A program made the position numbers and the translations under genes. The notes under the pieces are model-generated. The model saw nothing but the letters and a program-made list of their open reading frames with translations. It ran no database searches and was not told the DNA's origin. From Nostoc desertorum CM1-VF14 (lineage in GTDB: Bacteria; Cyanobacteriota; Cyanobacteriia; Cyanobacteriales; Nostocaceae), in NCBI GenBank assembly GCA_019359245.1, contig JAHHHR010000010.1:101426-165425 (forward strand): a stretch of DNA of 64,000 nt. Direction: 5' to 3'. Positions 53,992 through 63,234 of the stretch are shown here, one piece after another. How positions within the stretch are numbered: position 1 is the first letter of the stretch; every line of letters starts with the position of its first letter.

Positions 53992-56058
53992 ATGGTTGTT
54001 ATGAAGAGCAAAAATCAAGCTATTTTCGCTTTAATTGTAAAAAGCACTATTGTCTTTTTCCCTTTAGTGCTACCTGCTACTATTGCCAGCGGACAATCTG
54101 CACCATTAGCCCCCCCAGCACTAACTCCTACTCCAGTCTTATCGAATCAGGAACGGGAAGAATTGACGCGATTACGAGCCGAAAAGCAAGTTCAATCTGA
54201 TTTAAAGAGGGCTTTTAACCGTACAACTATTCTAATCAATATCTGGCTAGTTATATTAAGTCTATTTCCAGTCGCAATTATTGCTTTATTTTGGCTTCTG
54301 CGACGCGTGGTAATCCGTGAAATTGTTGATAGAGCAATGCAACAAATACACGGAATGGAAAATTTACAAAATCAGTTAACTAATGTTAAGCAAGAGGCTG
54401 AAAATGTTATTCAAGAAGCTAAAAAAATTAATTATGAATTAGAACAGGAAACGATTGCTTTACAACAAAAAATTAAAAGCGAACAAGAAAATATATCTGT
54501 CGTCACATCTGAGCTAGATTTCGCAAAAGCACAGGTTTTAAGTAGATTAGAAACTGAACTAAAGAAATCTCAAGAGAATATAAAAACTTTAGAGTCAAAA
54601 TTTGCTTCTGGGCTATCTAAGTTAGAGCTTGATGCTAAACAAAAAAGAGATATAGCATTGGAAAATTTAGGGAGATTAGCATCTGTTATGGCAGAGGAAC
54701 TATCTAATTTAAAGTTAGGTGTGCAACAACAGCAAGAACTAGCCGTCGCTGATTTAGAAATATCAAAGTCTGAGTTCACATCTAAACTTTCTGAATGGCA
54801 ATATGATGCTCAAAAGCAAAAGGATATAGCTATTGGAAGCTTAACAGAATTACTGTCACAATTTACTATTCAATTATCAGAATTACAGGTAGAGGCTCAA
54901 AAACAAAAAGATATCACACTTTGCGATTTCGGAATATTAGATAAAGAACTTAAATTTCAGTTATCAGAATTACAGGCAGATGCTCAAGAACAAAAAAATA
55001 AAATTATTGAGAATTTAACAGTATTGCAGTCAGAGTTTGCTGATAAATTATCTGAATTACAAGTAGATGCTCAAAAACACAAAGAGCTAATTATTGAGAA
55101 TTTGGAAAAGTCTGGTTCTGAATTTAGTTCGCAATTCTCAGATTTACAATGGAATGCTCAACAACAAAAAATTCTCATTTTGGAGAAGTTAGAAAGATTA
55201 GAAACTGAGTTTGTCTCGCAACTCTCTGAGTTACAATTAGATGCCCAAGAAAGAAAGGATCTTATTCTTCAAGAACTAACTGAAATTACACCTGAATCTA
55301 TCTTAGAGGTAGTGAATCATGGAGTTAAGGAAGAAATACAGGAACAGCCACAACAACCAGAATTCACTGTTGATGAGTATGTAAAACAGGGAGATGAACT
55401 GTTTTCCCAAAGGCGCTATCAAGATGCGATCGCAGCTTACAACCAAACGGTTAAAATTAAACCTGATAACCCTGTGGCTTGGTTAAAACGAGGTCTAACT
55501 CTCGGAAGGTTAAAACGCTACAAAGATGCGATCGCTTCCTATGATAGAGCTATTGAGATTCAACCAGATTATCATCAAGCTTGGTGCGATCGCGGCGTTG
55601 CGTTTGGGAACTTACAACAGCATCAGCAAGCCTTTGCCTCATTTGATAAAGCTACACAAATCAAGCCTGATGATGCAGTCGCTTGGTTAAATCGCGGTCT
55701 TTCTTTAGTAACATTGGAACAATACGAAGAGGCAATAGCTTCTTTTGATAAAGCCTTGGAATTCCAACCCAACTCTTCCAAAATCTGGGATAAACGCGGT
55801 TATACTTTGGTGAGATTGGGACGCGATGATGAAGCGATCGCTAGTTTTAACAAAGCGTTAGAAATTAAGCCAGATTATGCCAGTGCCTATTACAACAAAG
55901 CAGCCTGTTACGCACTGCAAAGACAAGTTGAACTATCTTTGCTAACTCTACAACAAGCAATTGAACTTAATCCCAGGTATAAAGAAGACGCAGCAACTGA
56001 CCTAGATTTTGATGATATTGCCGATGATGAGCGTTTTAAGCAGTTAGTTGCAGAGTAA
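53992..56058 (+). CDS. Coiled-coil repeat protein with C-terminal TPRs
   Basis: Protein of 688 residues. Signal-like helix (about 10-33), Pro-rich segment, one transmembrane helix (about 82-104, TILINIWLVILSLFPVAIIA), then a long coiled coil (about 115-440) made of roughly 33-residue repeats of the form SELQxDAQxQKDxxxxNLxx (seven to eight copies, e.g. at LSELQVDAQKHKELIIENLE), then six TPR units (about 455-670) with AWLKRGLTLGRLKRY-like helices, and a last YKEDAATDLDFDDI segment usual for cyanobacterial TPR proteins. Inferred: a membrane-anchored scaffold with the TPRs in the cytosol or periplasm. Function unknown. Confidence 0.85.
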   Translation: MVVMKSKNQAIFALIVKSTIVFFPLVLPATIASGQSAPLAPPALTPTPVLSNQEREELTRLRAEKQVQSDLKRAFNRTTILINIWLVILSLFPVAIIALFWLLRRVVIREIVDRAMQQIHGMENLQNQLTNVKQEAENVIQEAKKINYELEQETIALQQKIKSEQENISVVTSELDFAKAQVLSRLETELKKSQENIKTLESKFASGLSKLELDAKQKRDIALENLGRLASVMAEELSNLKLGVQQQQELAVADLEISKSEFTSKLSEWQYDAQKQKDIAIGSLTELLSQFTIQLSELQVEAQKQKDITLCDFGILDKELKFQLSELQADAQEQKNKIIENLTVLQSEFADKLSELQVDAQKHKELIIENLEKSGSEFSSQFSDLQWNAQQQKILILEKLERLETEFVSQLSELQLDAQERKDLILQELTEITPESILEVVNHGVKEEIQEQPQQPEFTVDEYVKQGDELFSQRRYQDAIAAYNQTVKIKPDNPVAWLKRGLTLGRLKRYKDAIASYDRAIEIQPDYHQAWCDRGVAFGNLQQHQQAFASFDKATQIKPDDAVAWLNRGLSLVTLEQYEEAIASFDKALEFQPNSSKIWDKRGYTLVRLGRDDEAIASFNKALEIKPDYASAYYNKAACYALQRQVELSLLTLQQAIELNPRYKEDAATDLDFDDIADDERFKQLVAE

Positions 56059-56107
56059 AAATCTAAAAGGCATTGAGCATTAGGCAATAATCAATAAATA
56101 GTTATTC

Positions 56108-56176
56108 TTCCCCTTCTTCCCCTGCTCCCCCTGCTCCCCCTGCTCTTCTTCCCCAATCCCTACTCCCCACTCCCCC
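56108..56176. repeat. C-rich CCCCTGCTCC tandem repeat
   Basis: CCCCTGCTCC units three to four times in a row, then CCCCACTCC variants running into the stop end of the next gene. Confidence 0.5.
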
Positions 56177-56939
56177 CAACTAGCCTATTCCGTTCGCCAG
56201 ACATCGCTTTGAGTTTAGATGTAAAAGACTCAGAGCTACCGCTTTCTTCTGGAGTAAACTGCCCGATTGGGGCATGAATAGGAGCAGGTGGGAGCAGTTT
56301 TGGCTTTCGTTGATGAGGAATTGGTGATGGTGAAGGCGGTATTTCTTGTGAAACTTGTCTTTGGCTGACAGCAGACGATAACTGAAGCGTTGCTGAAGAA
56401 GCAAATTTTCCAGAAAGGGGAGACTTCAGGACAGTTTTATTGTCCCTAGCTTCCTCTTTACTTTCTTCACCTAAAGATGTTTTTTGTTCGTAACTTTTCA
56501 GTTGTAGAGTTGCAGTATTGTTTTTTTGATAGCCGTTGCGAATCTTAGCAGGTGGTAATTCAGGACTCGTAACTTTCTCTACAATAGGGTTTTTCTTGGC
56601 TAGCGGTAAAGCTGGAGCAGGCGATGAGGTTAAACTTTGAGGAAACTTGCTACAAATCATCCGTTCAAATTCCATGTTGAAATGATATGTAGCCTGATCC
56701 CGGCGCTGCCAAAATACTAAAATTTGCTGCACGGAAACAGCTTTATAGCGACCTTGATATAGTGCCTCAATCACTGCCAGGTGTAGCCAATTAAGCGGGT
56801 ATTGCATTTGCCAACGCTCAACTAGCTCATTGGCAGTATAGCCACTGAGATCGAAACTATAGTTAATTAATAAGGCGATCGCTAAGTTGGCAGAGGTGTC
56901 TGGAAGTGTTGTTAACATGGAACTATTAGCTTTAGGCAA
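56160..56939 (-). CDS. Hypothetical cyanobacterial protein with conserved N-terminal domain
   Basis: Protein of 259 residues. N-terminal 100 residues are ordered (YTANELVERWQMQYPLNWLH, LVFWQRRDQATYHFNMEFE), the rest is Ser/Pro/Lys-rich and probably disordered (PPSPSPIPHQRKPKLLPPAP). Start at ATG 56939, or seven codons later at MLTTLPDTSAN. The C-terminus is partly encoded by the C-rich repeat, so the end may vary between strains. Function unknown. Confidence 0.65.
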   Translation of the reverse strand: MPKANSSMLTTLPDTSANLAIALLINYSFDLSGYTANELVERWQMQYPLNWLHLAVIEALYQGRYKAVSVQQILVFWQRRDQATYHFNMEFERMICSKFPQSLTSSPAPALPLAKKNPIVEKVTSPELPPAKIRNGYQKNNTATLQLKSYEQKTSLGEESKEEARDNKTVLKSPLSGKFASSATLQLSSAVSQRQVSQEIPPSPSPIPHQRKPKLLPPAPIHAPIGQFTPEESGSSESFTSKLKAMSGERNRLVGGSGE

Positions 56940-57048
56940 TAGGTCTAAGATTTGTCACCCATCGCATATTAGCCTAGCGTGCTTTTAACTACATGGTTTT
57001 TTTCCCACGGGTTAGCGAGCCAATAGGCAGTGTTTCCTATTTTACTTA

Positions 57049-58581
57049 TCAACTCCTGGAATGCAACCCCACATAGACTGATTTAATTGCAGATGTTCGC
57101 CCAATAGCGACTAATGCTTGATAAACCATTGCTGCAACTTCGGCGCGTGTTGCCGGACGTGAAGGTGCAAGTAGTTGGGGATCTGGATAGTTGGCAACTA
57201 TTCCTCCTTGTGTGGCAGTGGCAACTGCTTTCCGGGCATAGTCGGGAATGGTATGGCGATCGCTATATACTTCTAAAACATCGCTCTCAACAGCTGGTAG
57301 TCCCAACCCGTTTACGAGGGAGACAATCACCTGTAGTCGTTGCACACTTTGCTCAGGGCGAAAAGTACGATCGCTAAATCCGCCAACAAAGCCACCACTA
57401 GCCGCGATTTGGATAGCGCTATAAGCCCAAAAATCTTTAGGTACGTCGGTAAAATCAGGGGCTGGAATTTTGGGAAATGGGTTAAAAGCGATCGTTACCA
57501 GAGTTGCATACTGGGCGCGAGTCATAGGTTTATCTGGCTGGTAGCTTCCATTGGCAAAAGCATGAGTTAAATCCATGCTGACTAATGCCTGAATAAATGG
57601 TTCTGCCCAATGTCCATCTAGTTGAAGAGACGTGGGGAGTTTTTGCGATGGAGATTCTGTTGGATCATCACAGGAATTGGTGTTAACCGCTACTTCATTG
57701 CTTGGGATCAATTCGACTAAGCCTTTGACTAAAGCAGGATTTAATTGATTACCTACGGAAACTAGCTTTTGTGTAGTGGCATTGTATAAATCAAATTCAT
57801 TATTATCACGAAAAATATTATTGGCGGGATCTTCGGTATTACCTAAGTCAGGGATCGCATTGCCATTGACTAATAGACCACCTTGAGTATTTTTAGCAAT
57901 CAGATTTTGACGCAGTATAGGTTGGGCGTTGCGAGAAAGTGCGATCGCGGTACGATTTTCTGATAATTTGTTATTTGCGATCGCAGGGGCGGCAAAGTCA
58001 CTAATTACTATGCCTAAAGGGTTTCTTTCAAATAGATTCCGCAGTACTTCTCCCTGGCTATGACCCGCCATTACTAACCCACTAGCAGTATTTTGCACAA
58101 AGATATTATCTAAAATTACCGATTTGGCAGTGCCGGCAGTAAATACACCTTCCCGCCCACAGTCCTTCAAAGTGTTGTTAGCTAAAGTAGGTGCAGCCGA
58201 TTCAATCCAGATACCAGTACCTTTGGCTGAGTTATTCGTGACAGTTACACCGAAAAGACTGGCATTATTTAGTAAGAGAAGCGTGATATATTGCATACCA
58301 AAGCTGGGGCTTTGATACTCGCCACTCCCGGAAATTACAATCTCTATACCTTTGTTCGCTTCGTTACCCACCACTGTCGCTCTTTCAGGGACGATCAGTG
58401 GGAACACCTCACCATTAGCAGCGCTGTAAGTCCCCGATTCAAGATGAATTTTCGTAAGGATTCTGGTTACTTTTAAAGCACGGGTGAGGGTTTTAAACGG
58501 ACTCAACCGTGAACCAGTATTGGTATCATTCCCTGTCATAGGGTTGACATAGAGTGTGACGACGAGGGTAGAGTTCACCAT
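57049..58581 (-). CDS. DUF1565/right-handed beta-helix protein with three SLH domains
   Basis: About 510 residues from ATG 58581 (MVNSTLVVTLYVNPMTGNDT); the frame extends 20 codons upstream to 58641 with another ATG at 58620. N-terminal DUF1565 (YVNPMTGNDTNTGSRLSPFK), parallel beta-helix with ANNTLKDCG-, LDNIFVQNTASG- and LSENRTAIALSRNAQP-type coils, then three SLH domains (about 325-505; HWAEPFIQALVSMDLTHAFA, FTDVPKDFWAYSAIQIAASG, TRAEVAAMVYQALV). SLH domains bind peptidoglycan. A clear signal peptide is missing in all possible starts, unusual for a cell-surface protein. Confidence 0.85.
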   Translation of the reverse strand: MVNSTLVVTLYVNPMTGNDTNTGSRLSPFKTLTRALKVTRILTKIHLESGTYSAANGEVFPLIVPERATVVGNEANKGIEIVISGSGEYQSPSFGMQYITLLLLNNASLFGVTVTNNSAKGTGIWIESAAPTLANNTLKDCGREGVFTAGTAKSVILDNIFVQNTASGLVMAGHSQGEVLRNLFERNPLGIVISDFAAPAIANNKLSENRTAIALSRNAQPILRQNLIAKNTQGGLLVNGNAIPDLGNTEDPANNIFRDNNEFDLYNATTQKLVSVGNQLNPALVKGLVELIPSNEVAVNTNSCDDPTESPSQKLPTSLQLDGHWAEPFIQALVSMDLTHAFANGSYQPDKPMTRAQYATLVTIAFNPFPKIPAPDFTDVPKDFWAYSAIQIAASGGFVGGFSDRTFRPEQSVQRLQVIVSLVNGLGLPAVESDVLEVYSDRHTIPDYARKAVATATQGGIVANYPDPQLLAPSRPATRAEVAAMVYQALVAIGRTSAIKSVYVGLHSRS

Positions 58582-58641
58582 TGATAGTTGAGAGTCAATT
58601 TTTTTAATTATGACAATCATAAATAACACTACTTGTAGCAA

Positions 58642-59051
58642 ACTTTTTCAAAGTAGTATTTTTGTCTATAAAAATATATCCACATTACTTTTTCTTGTAA
58701 GCAGATAATCTGTACACACAAGTTATATATTTTGATCTCGGCGTTCCAAGTTCTAAGTTTGAAGTTCCAAGTTTTCAGAGCAATCCAAATATTTTTTTTA
58801 GGGCGCTGTCTTAGCCGCACAGCCATTCCCTTAGCCAAGAGCGATGTGTAATGACAAGACTACTCCCGTTAGCGCAGCGTTCCGCTCTCAAGGAGAATTT
58901 CTGATGAACGGAAAGCTCCGCTCCAAAAAAGTTTGAACTTTTAGAGCTTCCGGCCCTGCTTTATAGAATTAGATGCAATAAATATTCACCTCCCTCAAAG
59001 CCTCTCTCCTTCTAAAAGAAAGACTTTAAGGCTTACTCCCCAACGCTAGCA
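58642..59051. other. Intergenic region with repeat fragments
   Basis: No gene seen. Contains AGTTCCAAGTT-type short repeats (about 58745) and a GGAAAGCTCCGCTCC/GGAGC palindromic patch (about 58910). Confidence 0.35.
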
Positions 59052-59265
59052 GGCTATGCATTACCCGGATTTTTCTTAAGATTTGCGAAAGCTTCACTCA
59101 GGTTTTTATAACCCTATTCGTTCGTTATTGATTCTCAATAAAAACGCAGCTTGAGCGAAAGTATTAAACACAAATTTGTCAAGTATGCCTAACCCCTCAG
59201 TTTTGAAAATAGTTATAAAACCAGGGTTTCAAGATTGTAAAGAAAGATGTGGGTAACGCATAGCC
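59052..59265. mobile_element. 214-bp miniature inverted-repeat element (GGCTATGCRTTACCC ends)
   Basis: Left end GGCTATGCATTACCC (59052-59066) and right end GGGTAACGCATAGCC (59251-59265) are inverted copies with one mismatch. Complementarity goes on inward for about 60 bases (TTTTTCTTAAGATTTG- and GGTTTTTATAACC-like parts against CAAGATTGTAAAGAAAG and GTTATAAAACC). No transposase. No clear target duplication identified. Confidence 0.6.
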
Positions 59266-59335
59266 TTTAATTTTAGATAAAGTCGAGCTTGTATCCCGTC
59301 GTGATAGCCGATACTTCATTTAGCGACGGGGAATA

Positions 59336-59866
59336 TTACACATTCTCATCCAGAATTGTTCCTTCTATATTGGCTCCAGACAAATTTGCTCCGCTCAAAT
59401 TTGTCTGATTTAAATCTGCTTGGGTGAGGTTTGCTTGGGATAAGTCGGCTACAGTTAAGTCTGCACCGCTCAAATCGGCTCCATCTAAATTCGCTCCTAT
59501 CAAACTAGCTTCTTGCAAATCTGCTTCACTCAAGTTAGTTTCAATCAGTTTAGCAACCGTCAAATCAGCCTGACTCAAATTAGCTCCATCCAAGATAGCT
59601 CCATCCAAGATAGCTCCATCCAAGATAGCTCCGCTTAAGTTGCTACCACCGAGGTTAGCATTGCTCAAATCTGCTCCATTTAAGTCTGCTTCAATCAAAC
59701 TGGCTTGGGCTAAATTAGCGTGACTCAGATTAGCTCCATCTAAAATTGCTCTATCTAAAATTACGCCACTGAGATCGGCTTGCCTTAAGTTTACCTCGCT
59801 CAAGTTGACACCAGTAAAGTCTCTGACACCTGCGGCATAGTTTTTCAGGAGTTGATCTGCTTTCAT
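59336..59866 (-). CDS. Pentapeptide-repeat protein
   Basis: Protein of 176 residues, nearly all pentapeptide repeats A(D/N)LxX in about 30 consecutive units (LSGVILDRAILDGANLSHAN and so on), forming a right-handed quadrilateral beta-helix. A run of three identical AILDG units (about 59583-59625) is also visible at DNA level. N-terminal KADQLLKNYAAGVRDFTGVN is a usual cyanobacterial leader. No export signal: probably cytosolic. Function unknown. Confidence 0.9.
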   Translation of the reverse strand: MKADQLLKNYAAGVRDFTGVNLSEVNLRQADLSGVILDRAILDGANLSHANLAQASLIEADLNGADLSNANLGGSNLSGAILDGAILDGAILDGANLSQADLTVAKLIETNLSEADLQEASLIGANLDGADLSGADLTVADLSQANLTQADLNQTNLSGANLSGANIEGTILDENV

Positions 59867-60193
59867 ATCTGTCGCTGTGTTAAGGAACGTTTAATCGAGG
59901 CTATTCAGTTTACTCAGACAGGCAGTAAATCCCCAGCACGCGCCACGGAGGATTGGTGTAGTGAATCAAACCAGAGTGAATATCGAATCACCTTTATCTA
60001 GATTAGTCATCCTCAACTACCAGCGCTACTATCTAGAGTTGTGATTTTTTTTCATACTTAGGAGGGATGTTGAGGGATTTAAAAATTACCGAAAGATGGC
60101 ATGAAAAAAGAACCACGTGCCTTAGAAGATATTCAAACCTATGTGCGTAACGTCGCTTTCTGGCTAACAAATTGATTTTTTTGATTAATTGCC
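59867..60193. other. Intergenic region
   Basis: No gene recognised. A 24-codon plus-strand frame at 60102-60176 (MKKEPRALEDIQTYVRNVAF...) exists but has no ribosome binding site or homologue I know. Confidence 0.3.
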
Positions 60194-60219
60194 GCGATAC
60201 CCAAAATATTGGGTATCGC
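60194..60219. terminator. Perfect 11-bp hairpin after tldD
   Basis: GCGATACCCAA (60194-60204) pairs with TTGGGTATCGC (60209-60219), loop AATA. It lies 10 bases after the tldD stop (minus strand). No T-run on that strand, so it may stabilise the 3' end rather than terminate. Confidence 0.45.
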
Positions 60220-60228
60220 TGCGGGTGT

Positions 60229-61623
60229 TTACGTTTCCCCACCAACCACTACATCTCGAATTCGTAGACTAGGGCCACCACAACCTACTGACAAACCGTT
60301 TTGCCCTCCTTTTCCACAACCACCGGATTCATCCCAGTAAAAATCATCACCAATTGCCTCAATATCCGCTAATGTTTGGAATACATTCCCCGAAAGCGTT
60401 ACATCCCGTACAGGTTCAGCAATTTTGCCGTTTCTAATCATCCACGCTTCCCCAGCACTAAAGGTGAACATTTCTCCATTTGTCATCCCACCTAACCAAT
60501 TACGGGCATACACTCCTTCTTTGATATCGGTAAATAAATCTTTGACTGGTGTTTTACCCCGTTCAATCCAGGTATTTGTCATCCGCACAATGGGAGTAAA
60601 GTGATAGTTGAGGCAGCGAGCGTTACCTGTAGGCGCTTCCTCCAATTTGCCAGCAGTTTCACGAGAATGTAAACGTCCAACTAAAACTCCATCTTTAATT
60701 AATTGAGTAGTAGTAGCAGGCGTGCCTTCATCATCGTAAAAATAACTCCCGCGATGTCCCTCAGGAGCAGCACCATCCAAAATTTGGAGTTCTTCTGGAC
60801 CAAACCGCCGCCCAATGGTCATAACTTCCAACAGATCGGGGTTTTCGTAAGCCATATCGGCCTCAGAAAGATGTCCAAAAGCTTCGTGGACAAACAAACC
60901 CGTTAAAATTGGATCAATGACTACGGTATAAGTATTGCCTTTCACCGATGGCAGAGATAAAGCTGCGATCGCTCTTTGAGCTGCACTTTTGACCTGTTCA
61001 TCTAAATCAGTTAAATCTTCGTAAGCTTTGCGAGAGCCAGTAGTTTCCCGTCCAGTTTGCACGGTTTCGCCATTTTTGGCGGTAGCCGCAAAGCGCATTT
61101 CCATATCCACCCAAGATTGCTCGATCAAAGTGCCTTCTGAGGTAGCGATGATCACTTTTTGGGCGCTGTCACCGTAACGCACCGAAGTAGTAGTAATCCG
61201 GCGATCAACGCTTTTGAGCAATTCAGTATAGCGATCGCACAATTGTTTCTTATTCGAGAGTGGGATTTTTCGGGGATCTGTGCCTTTTAGGGGTAGAACG
61301 CATACTGCTTGCACCGGGTCAATGGGTGCAAGTAAAGTTTCTTCATCACCAACCATCCGCGCAGCCGCGATCGCTTCTTCTATCCGATCCTTAATTGTCG
61401 CTAGCTGATTAAAGCAGCTCAAACCCCATCCACCTTTATAACAGGCGCGAATATGTCCACCAATAGAGATGCCTTCACTAAGGGTTTCTACCTTGTCGCC
61501 ACGCAACAAGATATCAGTTCCCTCTGCTTCTTCAAGGCGAATCATTAGATAATCTACACGCTCTGAGTAGCGGGCGATCAGATCAGAAATTAAATTTTGT
61601 GCGTCAGCAAGTGTACTCGGCAT
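60229..61623 (-). CDS. tldD: Metalloprotease TldD
   Basis: About 464 residues from ATG 61623 (MPSTLADAQNLISDLIARYS); the frame extends 31 codons upstream, but those are not conserved. TldD marks: RGDKVETLSEGISIGGHIRA, the zinc motif HExxxH in LFVHEAFGHLSEADMAYE, and C-terminal GGCGKGGQNGLSVGCGGPSL. TldD with TldE/PmbA forms a zinc protease that degrades unfolded or leader peptides; the partner is not in this window. Cytosolic. Confidence 0.94.
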   Translation of the reverse strand: MPSTLADAQNLISDLIARYSERVDYLMIRLEEAEGTDILLRGDKVETLSEGISIGGHIRACYKGGWGLSCFNQLATIKDRIEEAIAAARMVGDEETLLAPIDPVQAVCVLPLKGTDPRKIPLSNKKQLCDRYTELLKSVDRRITTTSVRYGDSAQKVIIATSEGTLIEQSWVDMEMRFAATAKNGETVQTGRETTGSRKAYEDLTDLDEQVKSAAQRAIAALSLPSVKGNTYTVVIDPILTGLFVHEAFGHLSEADMAYENPDLLEVMTIGRRFGPEELQILDGAAPEGHRGSYFYDDEGTPATTTQLIKDGVLVGRLHSRETAGKLEEAPTGNARCLNYHFTPIVRMTNTWIERGKTPVKDLFTDIKEGVYARNWLGGMTNGEMFTFSAGEAWMIRNGKIAEPVRDVTLSGNVFQTLADIEAIGDDFYWDESGGCGKGGQNGLSVGCGGPSLRIRDVVVGGET

Positions 61624-61935
61624 TTCCAGGTAGTAACAATGACGAACTGCATTTATTTTGCAATTATTTGGGGAATATCTGCTACTCAATGTCGGAACTG
61701 CCCATGAATTCATCACCTAGAGTATGTTTGAGAAGTTTGTAAGGCGATCACTGACTCTTATTACTTCCTTTTTTAGGATGGGTTAAGAACTGAATGATGT
61801 GCTAAGGTAATTAAGTGAGAATAAAATTCGGTTACAGCGTTTGTTTTTAGTATTGACAGGCTTTTCCCTTTTGGTCTTAACAAGCTTGTCTCCGAAATCT
61901 AAATCTCTACACACCTATGATTTTGGAGATAACGC
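61624..61935. other. Divergent promoter region and long leader of the RRM gene
   Basis: No gene. TTGACA at 61853-61858 could be a -35 for the RRM gene; no good -10 at the usual distance was found. A leader of about 50-80 bases is expected, as known for cyanobacterial cold-responsive RRM genes. GGAG sits nine bases before ATG 61936. Confidence 0.4.
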
Positions 61936-62250
61936 ATGTCAATTTATGTAGGTAATCTATCCTACGAGGTCACACAAGAAGACCTCACCTCTGTTTTTGC
62001 CGAACATGGTTCTGTAAAACGGGTTCAGTTGCCTACTGACCGTGAAACAGGCCGCCCACGTGGTTTTGCTTTCGTAGAGATGGGTACAGAAGCTGAAGAA
62101 ACAGCTGCCATTGAAGCTCTTGATGGTGCTGAGTGGATGGGACGTGATCTCAAAGTTAACAAGGCTAAACCCAAGGAAGATAGAGGTGGTTCCTTTGGTG
62201 GTGACCGTCGCGGCGGCGGTGGTGGTGGATACTCTCGAGGACGCTACTAA
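61936..62250 (+). CDS. RRM-type glycine-rich RNA-binding protein (Rbp family)
   Basis: Protein of 104 residues: one RNA-recognition motif (RNP2 [11 protein letters not shown]1 RGFAFVEM; residues about 2-78) and a C-terminal Gly/Arg-rich tail ([17 protein letters not shown]). Cyanobacterial Rbp proteins bind single-stranded RNA and several are induced by cold. The gene precedes rpsU, the arrangement known for Anabaena rbp genes. Confidence 0.95.
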   Translation: MSIYVGNLSYEVTQEDLTSVFAEHGSVKRVQLPTDRETGRPRGFAFVEMGTEAEETAAIEALDGAEWMGRDLKVNKAKPKEDRGGSFGGDRRGGGGGGYSRGRY

Positions 62251-62283
62251 GCTTTAAGATTAAAAATTAAGTTTTAACGTCTT

Positions 62284-62312
62284 AAGGGCAGAATCATTAT
62301 CTGCCCTTTTTG
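62284..62312 (+). terminator. Intrinsic terminator between rbp and rpsU
   Basis: AGGGCAGA (62285-62292) pairs with TCTGCCCT (62300-62307) around ATCATTA; TTTTT follows. It lies 35 bases after the RRM gene, so rpsU would depend on read-through or its own promoter. Confidence 0.75.
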
Positions 62313-62370
62313 CTCTCCGGTCTACTGGATGGCTTGAAATTGCCCAGTACCAATTAAGTAGGAGATGAAA

Positions 62371-62562
62371 ATGACCCAAGTATTTGTGGGCGAAAATGAA
62401 GGGATTGAGTCAGCCTTACGTCGCTTTAAAAGGGAAGTTTCTAAAGCAGGTATTTTTCCAGACATGAGAAAGCATCGTCACTTTGAAACACCTTTGGAAA
62501 AACACAAGCGCAAAGAAGTCGCAAGGCACAAACAACGTAAAAGAAATTTCCGTCGCGATTGA
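62371..62562 (+). CDS. rpsU: 30S ribosomal protein S21
   Basis: 63 residues from ATG 62371 ([20 protein letters not shown]), the family start. GGAG sits six bases before this ATG; the in-frame ATG at 62365 touches GGAG and is unlikely. Small-subunit protein involved in initiation; rich in Lys/Arg ([20 protein letters not shown]). Confidence 0.95.
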   Translation: MTQVFVGENEGIESALRRFKREVSKAGIFPDMRKHRHFETPLEKHKRKEVARHKQRKRNFRRD

Positions 62563-62892
62563 AAAGAAGTAATATCTACGGTAACCTACGCTTACGCACT
62601 CTCTCATTAGATTTTTAGCTATCGAAGAGGCGATCGCTACACTGCTGTATGTAAATCTAAAGGGTAGGTTCTGACAAAGCCATTACTGATCTATGGGATG
62701 GGACAATGTAAATAATATTGTGTCCCTCAACTGACATAAAACTTTTTATCGTTACTTCCAGGGTGGCGATCGCTACTTTGGGCGGGTAATATTCCACCTG
62801 TAACCCTCCTCCTGACGGAGAAGGGTCGAAAGTAGCATGGAAAACCCAAATTGGCCGGGCTGCTGAGATAGAGATTGAGCATACATCCACTC
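62563..62892. other. Intergenic region, part of a degraded locus
   Basis: A 79-codon minus-strand frame covers 62657-62896, but its product is not recognised and it runs partly through the decayed receiver sequence in another frame. CTGCTGTATGTAAATC near 62641 is an end fragment of the TACAGCAG element family. Confidence 0.35.
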
Positions 62893-62976
62893 CCAAGAGC
62901 GATCCGCAGCTTATTGAGTAATTCGTCGATTTGAAAGGGTTTGGGCAGGAATGCTGTTGCCCCTGCCTCTAAACTC
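62893..62976 (-). pseudogene. Response-regulator receiver C-terminal remnant
   Basis: The minus-strand frame reads EAGATAFLPKPFQIDELLNK followed by LRIALG, the usual last helix of receiver domains with the conserved Lys-Pro. A stop codon lies just upstream and there is no start or acceptor Asp. Confidence 0.5.
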
Positions 62977-63234
62977 CGCTAATGATTTTCCTAGAATACG
63001 CTGGCACTCAAGACGATAAAAATAGAACAGATTAGCAGATGCTTGTAGGTGAACTATTAGCTCAAAGCCATCCATATTATGCATGACTCAATGAACAGAA
63101 TCACATCTGGATTGTGTTTAGTTACTACCAGATAGCACCTGTTTACAGGAAAATCACTGATAACTGTGAAGCACTATATTTTACTCAGGAATTGAGATGT
63201 GCTTATCATGATTTTGTTTTTCGTTCAGTATGAT

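Noticed and set aside
60033..60245. 70-codon minus-strand frame
   Set aside because: Passes through the tldD 3' hairpin and has no family or ribosome binding site.
62657..62896. 79-codon minus-strand frame
   Set aside because: Overlaps the receiver remnant in a different frame; product unlike any family I know.
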